From IMG/VR virus record IMGVR_UViG_3300035698_010330, positions 1-26,309 of that record: a stretch of DNA of 26,309 nt; one strand, 5' to 3'. The stretch's first letter is position 1; the number at the start of each line of letters is the position of its first letter. The position numbers were made by a program, and so were the translations under genes. The stretch comes from a virus. The notes below the pieces were generated by a model. The model ran no database searches, was not told the DNA's origin, and worked only from the letters and a program-made list of their open reading frames with translations. This document shows, piece after piece, positions 21,789-26,309 of the stretch.

Positions 21789-22537
21789 TGGCGGTTAAAA
21801 AAGAGATAGAGAAACAGATGACGTTTAGCACGGAGATAAGGAAGATGGCGGCAAAGCTTGACCGTGGGGTTAGCTTTTTGATCTATGCTGATCCTGGCGT
21901 TGGTAAGACTACGATGGCGGCGACACTGCCTCCGGATGAGACTATCTTTATAAACTGTGAAGCTGGGATTGGCCCGTTGTTGGGTACAAACCATAATGTT
22001 TTTAATTTAGATTCATCTAACCCGCTTAAGATTGAGAAGTTTTATAAGTTCCTTAGGACAGAGAAGCACCCTTTTAAATACGTTGTGTTGGATAACATCT
22101 CTGAGTTGGAGAAGTTGATTCAGATTTACCTGACTAAGAAACGCGAGAAGGAATTTATCGAGCTGCGGGAGTATGGTGACGCTGCCAATAAGATCCGGGA
22201 GATCATGCGGTTGTTTCGTGATCTGGTTTTTGAAGGTATGTCTGTGGTAGTCAACGCATGGGAAGCACCTATTCCGATTAAGAATTCCAACGGTGAAATT
22301 CTTTCACGGATATTCCCGAAGGTCTCCACTAAGATAGCACCGGAGATGTGTGGCATCTACGATATCGTTGGGCACCTGGAGGTGTCGGAGAAAACCGGGA
22401 AGCGTTGGCTAAGGCTTGGGCCGTCTGAGCTTTATATCACTAAGACACAATTCAAGGGGTTGGATAATGGTGAAGTGGCAGATTTACCTATGCTTTTGGA
22501 GAAACTTTATGACTACTCATACGAGCAGGTTGGTTGA
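21788..22537 (+). CDS. Sak4-like RecA-fold ATPase (recombinase)
   Basis: This 249-residue protein has Walker A ADPGVGKTT at residues 34-42 and Walker B KYVVLDNISE with D102. The family (AAA_24/Sak4-like) is a shortened RecA relative used by phages for single-strand annealing with help from an SSB. The N-terminal basic segment, the ELREYGDAANKIREIMRLFR helix and the SVVVNAWEAPIP strand match that fold. The context is strong: the RecB-like nuclease precedes it, an SSB-like gene follows two genes later, and a resolvase-like gene lies further on. It acts in DNA repair, recombination or genome circularisation in the cytoplasm. I see no lesion in the gene. Confidence 0.8.
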   Translation: MAVKKEIEKQMTFSTEIRKMAAKLDRGVSFLIYADPGVGKTTMAATLPPDETIFINCEAGIGPLLGTNHNVFNLDSSNPLKIEKFYKFLRTEKHPFKYVVLDNISELEKLIQIYLTKKREKEFIELREYGDAANKIREIMRLFRDLVFEGMSVVVNAWEAPIPIKNSNGEILSRIFPKVSTKIAPEMCGIYDIVGHLEVSEKTGKRWLRLGPSELYITKTQFKGLDNGEVADLPMLLEKLYDYSYEQVG

Positions 22538-22574
22538 GTTGTTAGTTGTTAACAGACATTTAAGGAGGTAGGGT

Positions 22575-22769
22575 ATGGCAGTTGCTTTTTATTGTGATCT
22601 ATGTGGTAAGGAAACAAAGACGATGGACTTGAGGTACATCAACATTCATGGGTTTGAGAAGCATGAGAAGAAGGCCTGTGCTACGGAGGTTGAGTGCTGT
22701 ACGGTCTGTATGTTGGAGGCTAAGACAGCGATAGCACGTGTGGGGAAATCAAATGAAGGGGGAAAGTAA
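22575..22769 (+). CDS. Small zinc-finger protein
   Basis: This 64-residue protein has C7-x2-C10 (CDLCGKET), C35 and a C41/C42-C45 cluster (CCTVC), enough for at least one zinc site. It starts after AAGGAGGTAGGG. Its TAA overlaps the SSB-like gene's ATG as TAATG, so it is co-expressed with the recombination genes. Function is unknown; DNA or protein binding is inferred. Confidence 0.55.
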   Translation: MAVAFYCDLCGKETKTMDLRYINIHGFEKHEKKACATEVECCTVCMLEAKTAIARVGKSNEGGK

Positions 22770-23221
22770 TGGTGAACTGGAGCGAAGCAGTAAGTGGCAG
22801 TGATTATGAAGTGTTCCCAACGGCGACATACAAAGTCGAAGTAACCGGGTGGGATAGGACTAAGGCTTCAACAGGGACACCACAGATCAGGTGGTTCTCT
22901 AAGATACTTGATCCTGAGGAGTACAAGGGCAAGGCGTTGTGTCAGCATACACCGTTGACTGAGAAGGCGTTCTTTAAAACAGCGGGCTTGGTGCAGGCGT
23001 GCGGGGTTAACCTGGATGAGCTGCCGGAGATGGACTTTGATAGCTCTGCTTTCAACGCGGTATTGAACGCGTGCGTTGGTAGGACTACGTTCTGGAGTAT
23101 CGTTGAGAACGAGCAGTACGGAAACAATAAATTCTCAGATAAGGATTCGTTTTGTTTGGACGTGAATCAGGAAATGATAACACCGGACACAAGCATTGAT
23201 GATAAAGATTGTCCTTTCTAA
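22769..23221 (+). CDS. SSB-like (DUF669-type) single-stranded-DNA-binding protein
   Basis: This 150-residue protein is beta-rich (YEVFPTATYKVEVTGWDRTK, TPQIRWFSKIL, CVGRTTFWSIVEN), like the phage DUF669/OB-fold family coupled to Sak4-type recombinases. Its last residues are acidic with a terminal aromatic: DTSIDDKDCPF. This resembles the D-D-D-I-P-F tip of bacterial SSB, which recruits repair proteins. The gene sits next to the Sak4-like ATPase. Fold and DNA binding are inferred. The C-terminal tip is the strongest visible evidence. Confidence 0.65.
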   Translation: MVNWSEAVSGSDYEVFPTATYKVEVTGWDRTKASTGTPQIRWFSKILDPEEYKGKALCQHTPLTEKAFFKTAGLVQACGVNLDELPEMDFDSSAFNAVLNACVGRTTFWSIVENEQYGNNKFSDKDSFCLDVNQEMITPDTSIDDKDCPF

Positions 23222-23238
23222 AAACTAAGGGGGAAACC

Positions 23239-23430
23239 ATGAAAGATGTGTGTAGTATTACGTACTCAGGGTGTGAGTTAACCGGGCCTGGGCGGAAGAT
23301 TAAGGAGTTAGTTGATATACACAAGCAGGGGAAGAGAGCAATCAGAATAGAAAAAGCTAATCAGTTAGCTGAATTCTTAGAGGAAAGGGAGACTCAATGC
23401 CAAGCCGAAACTGTAACACGAGGCCAGTAA
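23239..23430 (+). CDS. Small hypothetical protein
   Basis: This 63-residue protein starts at ATG 23239 after AGGGGG. A longer frame from 23209 would run into the SSB-like stop and is less likely. It has two Cys near the N-terminus (VCSITYSGCEL) and a helical, charged second half (KAIRIEKANQLAEFLEERET-type). It overlaps the replication gene by 34 nt. Function is unknown. Confidence 0.5.
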   Translation: MKDVCSITYSGCELTGPGRKIKELVDIHKQGKRAIRIEKANQLAEFLEERETQCQAETVTRGQ

Positions 23431-24200
23431 GCTGGAGGATAGCCTCCTCACCACAGATCAGTGAAGCCGTACAGAAGTGGGGTGACTGGGCAGTGGCGTG
23501 GGTCTTTGTAAACATCATAGCAAGTGTTGATAACGTTGGCAGGATGGAGGGAGGGAAGTATCAATTACGCGATTGGTTCTTCCCTCTTTCTGACGATATG
23601 TTTCCTGACAAAGTAGAAGGAATGTTATCAATCTTACATGATGTTGGATTGATCATTCGATACAAGCACCGTGGTGTGTTTTACATGCAGTTACCGAAGA
23701 TCGGTGAGTGGTCAATGATCAAAGGCAATATGACTGCGGTGTCTGATTTTCCTGAGCCAGAGAAGAAAGAGGTTTCAGAATGGGAGTCAAGATTCAATGA
23801 AGTATATACGCCGTGTGTACAGCGTTCATACAACGTACTCGCTGAAGGTAAAGATAAAGGTAAAGGTAAAGGTAAAGATAAAGGTAAAGGTCAAGCAGAA
23901 GTAGAAGCGTACCAACGAGTCGTAACCTGTTGGAACAAAACCACCCTGCCTGTCGTTATCAAACTGAGTCAAGCAAGGATGGATAAGCTGAGAGCCAGGT
24001 GGATAAGTATTCACTTCAGAGAGAACTATGCTGAAGCGATACTGAAGCTGTCAGCTTCCAGCTTTGCTAAAGGGGAAAAACAAGATTGGAAGGCTACGAT
24101 AGATTGGTTCATAGCCAACGATAATAATTATATCAAAGCGCTGGAGGGGAAATATGATGATAAAGTTAAGTCAAGCCGATTTAAATATCTTGAAAAATAA
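23397..24200 (+). CDS. Replication initiator/replisome-organiser-like protein
   Basis: In this 267-residue protein, the N-terminal part (about 1-110) resembles the winged-helix domain of phage replication proteins: VQKWGDWAVAWVFVNIIASV, DNVGRMEGG, DWFFPL and MLSILHDVGLIIRY, then a strand FYMQLPKIGEW. A lysine-glycine linker (about 151-166) of repeated KGKDKG follows, then a helical C-terminal domain (CWNKTTLPVVIKLSQARMDK, ILKLSASSFAKGE). This two-domain layout with a variable linker fits DnaD/O-like initiators, which load the host helicase at the phage origin. No helicase gene is in the window. The start is preceded by GGGAGA, and it overlaps the zinc-ribbon gene by 47 nt. Confidence 0.6.
   Translation: MPSRNCNTRPVSWRIASSPQISEAVQKWGDWAVAWVFVNIIASVDNVGRMEGGKYQLRDWFFPLSDDMFPDKVEGMLSILHDVGLIIRYKHRGVFYMQLPKIGEWSMIKGNMTAVSDFPEPEKKEVSEWESRFNEVYTPCVQRSYNVLAEGKDKGKGKGKDKGKGQAEVEAYQRVVTCWNKTTLPVVIKLSQARMDKLRARWISIHFRENYAEAILKLSASSFAKGEKQDWKATIDWFIANDNNYIKALEGKYDDKVKSSRFKYLEK
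23847..23892 (+). repeat. In-frame hexamer repeat in the replication gene linker
   Basis: Tandem GGTAAA/GATAAA hexamers (about eight) encode the KGKDKGKGKGKDKGKG linker between the two domains of the replication protein. The repeat unit is a multiple of three, so slippage would change linker length without a frameshift. Confidence 0.8.
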
Positions 24201-24534
24201 AAACCGTTGTGTTAAATGCGGGCGTAAGTTCTATCTGAGACATGAGATTTCCTGTTGGGTTAAAACGTTGGACGGGAAACCTAAGGGGATCATCTGTCAA
24301 AAATGTGAGGAAGGTAAGCGTTGTGTTAAGGCTAAGACTAAGAACCGTTGGACGCAGGATGGGCTGGTGCAAAGGAAGAAGCGGATAGATCTTATCTCCC
24401 GGCTAGAGGATCTTGGTGTTGACATTGAGTTGATCCCGTTGGAGAAGTTCACAACAACAAAGTTGGAAGGTTTAGTTGTCAAAATGGAGGATACAATTTA
24501 TGGGAAAAGTGAACTTCAAGAAAGTGTTGCCTGA
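24154..24534 (+). CDS. Zinc-ribbon protein (CVKC...CQKC)
   Basis: This 126-residue protein has C19-x2-C22 (RCVKCGRKF), C34 and C48-x2-C51 (ICQKCEEG), giving a clear zinc ribbon. The C-terminal half is basic, then helical (RKKRIDLISRLEDLGVDIEL). It starts at ATG 24154 (or 24157) after GGAGG inside the replication gene's end. It overlaps the next gene by 35 nt. A nucleic-acid-binding role is likely, but no family is recognised. Confidence 0.6.
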   Translation: MMIKLSQADLNILKNKNRCVKCGRKFYLRHEISCWVKTLDGKPKGIICQKCEEGKRCVKAKTKNRWTQDGLVQRKKRIDLISRLEDLGVDIELIPLEKFTTTKLEGLVVKMEDTIYGKSELQESVA

Positions 24535-24973
24535 TACAGACTTAGCTGCTGCTTGTATGGCAGCGTTCCGCGGCCCCGGCACCCAGGGAGATCAAGCCTT
24601 GGCTGAGATAGCGTTGGGTTCATTAGCTGAGTTGGCGTTCCAGAAGGAGCCGTCAAAGCCCTTGAAGTTGACACGGTTTCAGACTGACGTGAAACATCCT
24701 GAATGGGATACGTTATCGCCTGACCAACGGAAGGTATGTGTACGGAATTTACATAGTGATGAAGGAGTCGATACTTACTTGAAGCAGGTTAATCGAATAG
24801 CAGGTGAGAACGCATCCAACGCTACAGCATTAGAAGATTATATCCGCACATGGAAGAAGGTTGGAGATGCGGATAAGGAGGAGCTATGCATGGAGATATA
24901 CGAGATGTATCCGGATCAGATATTGTACGGAAAGGCCGTCATCTGGAGAAAGAAACGTTCACTGAGGAGGTAA
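24500..24973 (+). CDS. Hypothetical protein of the early operon
   Basis: This 157-residue protein starts at ATG 24500 with GGAGG at 24486-24490; the longer frame from 24476 is not favoured. It is largely helical (LAAACMAAFRGPGTQGDQAL, AEIALGSLAELAF, EDYIRTWKKVG) and ends in a basic RKKRSLRR. A PGTQGDQALAEIALGSLAE stretch looks like an Ala-rich helix. It overlaps the HNH gene by 88 nt. I recognise no function. Confidence 0.5.
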   Translation: MGKVNFKKVLPDTDLAAACMAAFRGPGTQGDQALAEIALGSLAELAFQKEPSKPLKLTRFQTDVKHPEWDTLSPDQRKVCVRNLHSDEGVDTYLKQVNRIAGENASNATALEDYIRTWKKVGDADKEELCMEIYEMYPDQILYGKAVIWRKKRSLRR

Positions 24974-25260
24974 GACGTGGGGTTTATGAAGCTCAAAATG
25001 GTCGCTGTAAGGTGTGTACTCATCGTATTGATGATTTCCATCATCGGCTTTCTAACAGTAGAACTAATAGAAAACTTTTCCCTAATTTTTTACAGTCTCC
25101 TTTTAATTGTGTTGGGTTGTGCCGTGGTTGTCACGATTCTTCTGCTATCTGCAATTTTAAGATTACATATGGAGAAGCGGCGATGTATGAAAGTTACCTT
25201 GAAGGACTGGGTAGAGTGGCAGATGAAAAAGAAATAGCAAATTTAAAGAGAAAGATATGA
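24886..25260 (+). CDS. HNH-type endonuclease
   Basis: This 124-residue protein has C41-x2-C44 (RCKVCTHR), then DDFHHRLSN (H52/H53), N74 in SPFNCVGLC and C79-x2-C82-H83 (LCRGCHDSS). This is a complete HNH core: the CxxC pairs bind zinc, HH and N/H form the beta-beta-alpha-metal site. Phage HNH proteins nick or cut DNA in packaging, homing or recombination. AAGGAGGAG at 24875-24883 precedes the ATG, which supports this start even though it lies within the previous gene. Its stop overlaps the next start. A homing role is possible but no intron is seen. Confidence 0.75.
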   Translation: MHGDIRDVSGSDIVRKGRHLEKETFTEEVRRGVYEAQNGRCKVCTHRIDDFHHRLSNSRTNRKLFPNFLQSPFNCVGLCRGCHDSSAICNFKITYGEAAMYESYLEGLGRVADEKEIANLKRKI

Positions 25261-25664
25261 GATGGAAAGCCTTTGAAAAAGAAGTAGCAGAGTACTTTGG
25301 TGGGTTGAGACGGGTGCGCGTAAGCTACAATGAAAGCGTTGGGGACATCATCCATCCTAACTATTCAATAGAGTGCAAGTACGGGGGACAGGTTCCTGAT
25401 TACCTGACTCCTCGCGTGCCAACTCAGCTCACCGTTGGTAAGCAGGTTTATCTACTGATACCTTCAAGATTTCTTCAGGTGTATAAGAACAATATGACCT
25501 GGAATATAATAGCGTGGGTACATAAGAAGCGGAATCTTGCGGTGTTCTTAGTCCGGGGGATGAGGCAGGCAAAGAAGTATAACCCGATGTTATCGCCAGT
25601 GGTTTGTGTTAAATCAACGGGGCGGCATGGGTTTGTAATCGTATTTAAAAGGGGGTTAAGATGA
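25257..25664 (+). CDS. PD-(D/E)XK Holliday-junction-resolvase-like nuclease
   Basis: In this 135-residue protein, KAFEKEVAEYFGG (E9 region) is followed by SVGDIIHPNYSIECKYGG, giving the D30-x8-E39-C-K41 restriction-fold motif. The length and motif order match archaeal Hjc/phage resolvase-like nucleases. Later strands QVYLLIPSRFLQVY and LAVFLVRGMRQ fit the fold. With the nuclease, Sak4-like ATPase and SSB-like protein it would complete a recombination pathway. It starts at ATG 25257, overlapping the HNH stop. A nicking or Vsr-like nuclease is the alternative. Confidence 0.65.
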   Translation: MRWKAFEKEVAEYFGGLRRVRVSYNESVGDIIHPNYSIECKYGGQVPDYLTPRVPTQLTVGKQVYLLIPSRFLQVYKNNMTWNIIAWVHKKRNLAVFLVRGMRQAKKYNPMLSPVVCVKSTGRHGFVIVFKRGLR

Positions 25665-25960
25665 GCAGAGTGGACAGAGTAACTGAACTTGAAACGGAAC
25701 TAGAAGAGATGAAACTTAAAAGCCGTATGAAGGATAGGGAGTTTGAACATTCGTTTAAGCTTGCTAGAGCGGAGATTCAATTAGAATTTAAAAAGGTGAA
25801 GATGGATCTGGAGCAACACTACCAGGATAAGCTTAGCAAACTAAGGACTGAACATCATACTAAGATAGTTGAATCTATCAATAGATCTAAAGACGAGATG
25901 AAAGAGTTGTGTATGGATATAATCAGCAGGACAAAACTAACAGATGACTTTAACGATTAA
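25661..25960 (+). CDS. Coiled-coil small protein
   Basis: This 99-residue protein is almost wholly charged helix: VTELETELEEMKLKSRMKDR, LEFKKVKMDLEQHYQDKLSK and ESINRSKDEMKELCMDIISR. Heptads are evident, predicting a coiled coil. It starts by ATGA overlap with the nuclease. It may scaffold the DNA-processing proteins, but no function is recognised. Confidence 0.55.
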   Translation: MSRVDRVTELETELEEMKLKSRMKDREFEHSFKLARAEIQLEFKKVKMDLEQHYQDKLSKLRTEHHTKIVESINRSKDEMKELCMDIISRTKLTDDFND

Positions 25961-25970
25961 GGGAGATCTA

Positions 25971-26159
25971 ATGGACAAGAAAAGCGACGATGGTTGGTAT
26001 CAAATCTTGAAACATAATGACAGAATATTTGTGAATGGGAGACGAGCCGACACCGTGACTATTGGTGGTGTGGAGTTGGAGATTGGTAAGTTCCCCCGGA
26101 AGACACACATATGGCTCCGAGAGATACCCAGGAAGAAGATCTGGGAGGATCCTTCTTAG
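25971..26159 (+). CDS. Small hypothetical protein, last gene of window
   Basis: This 62-residue protein begins at ATG 25971 after AAGGGAGA. The sequence is WYQILKHNDRIFVNGRRADT, then VTIGGVELEIGKFPRKTH and a basic-aromatic tail WLREIPRKKIWEDPS. It is beta-rich, possibly a small SH3- or OB-like domain. The ORF ends with TAG at 26157-26159. The remaining 150 bases show no supported gene, and only a T-rich stretch near 26188-26199. Confidence 0.5.
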   Translation: MDKKSDDGWYQILKHNDRIFVNGRRADTVTIGGVELEIGKFPRKTHIWLREIPRKKIWEDPS

Positions 26160-26309
26160 TACCCAACTCCACGCCAGTATTCCATTTTTGTTTTTTCTGG
26201 GAGCCGAATTGTTACTGTTTGGTCTTTTTTCTGGTAACTCATTAAATATGCTCCTTAAACTAGGTTAAAATATGTTAAAATCCTTTAAATACGACCCCTA
26301 CGTTGCGAC

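Noticed and set aside
24977-25237. Hydrophobic 86-codon frame (GTG start) with membrane-like segments
   Set aside because: It lies entirely inside the HNH gene in another frame. The HNH frame has conserved zinc and catalytic residues and a better ribosome site.

Overview
This window looks like the genome of a temperate, short-tailed (podovirus-like) bacteriophage or an excised or tandem prophage. One gene set covers virion assembly and lysis, then a small leftward accessory operon, a phage attachment site with a tyrosine integrase, a repressor/operator switch, and an early recombination/replication operon. Genes are tightly packed, often overlapping by 1-4 bases (TAATG or ATGA junctions), and nearly all have strong AGGAGG-type ribosome binding sites, so the host is a bacterium. 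The sequence does not identify the host taxon. No capsid, portal, terminase or endolysin is present; they probably lie to the left of the window or elsewhere in the genome.

Region 1 (1-15313, rightward) is the virion and lysis module. It holds the C-terminus of a beta-helix tail-spike-like protein, an XhlA-like coiled-coil/membrane protein, a strongly repetitive decapeptide protein and several small virion proteins. These are followed by a head-tail adaptor-like protein, a 942-residue nozzle (tail tubular protein B-like) beta-propeller, fibre-like proteins and a cupin. Three putative internal/ejection proteins follow, the last of 1711 residues. The module ends with a holin-like protein and another small lysis or virion gene. 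An adaptor, nozzle and ejection proteins with no visible tape measure or sheath argue for a podovirus particle.

Region 2 (15401-17296, leftward) is a five-gene operon with its own promoter and an intrinsic terminator. It encodes two small unknown proteins, a helix-turn-helix protein, a ParB/DGQHR-domain protein and a 35-residue single-pass membrane protein. It sits between lysis genes and attP, a usual place for lysogenic-conversion or defence genes, and is the best candidate here for an undescribed system.

Region 3 (about 17400-17745) is the attachment site. The first 44 nt of a tRNA-Arg(CCU) gene, ending exactly at the anticodon stem, are flanked by seven direct copies of GGGAGTAA (five left, two right), which I read as integrase arm sites. 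The integrase gene follows. Phage genes on both sides show that this is attP (or a junction of tandem copies) rather than a simple prophage end.

Region 4 (18793-20150) holds three small genes and the lysogeny switch: an XRE-family repressor transcribed leftward, three related 19-bp operators and divergent promoters.

Region 5 (20150-26159, rightward) is the early operon. It encodes an excisionase/Cro-like protein, a RecB/Cas4-like Fe-S nuclease, a Sak4-like RecA-fold ATPase, an SSB-like protein with an acidic tail, a replication-initiator-like protein, an HNH nuclease, a Holliday-junction-resolvase-like nuclease and many small zinc-ribbon or coiled-coil proteins. Together they make a plausible single-strand-annealing recombination and replication kit. 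The last 150 bases hold no gene I can support.
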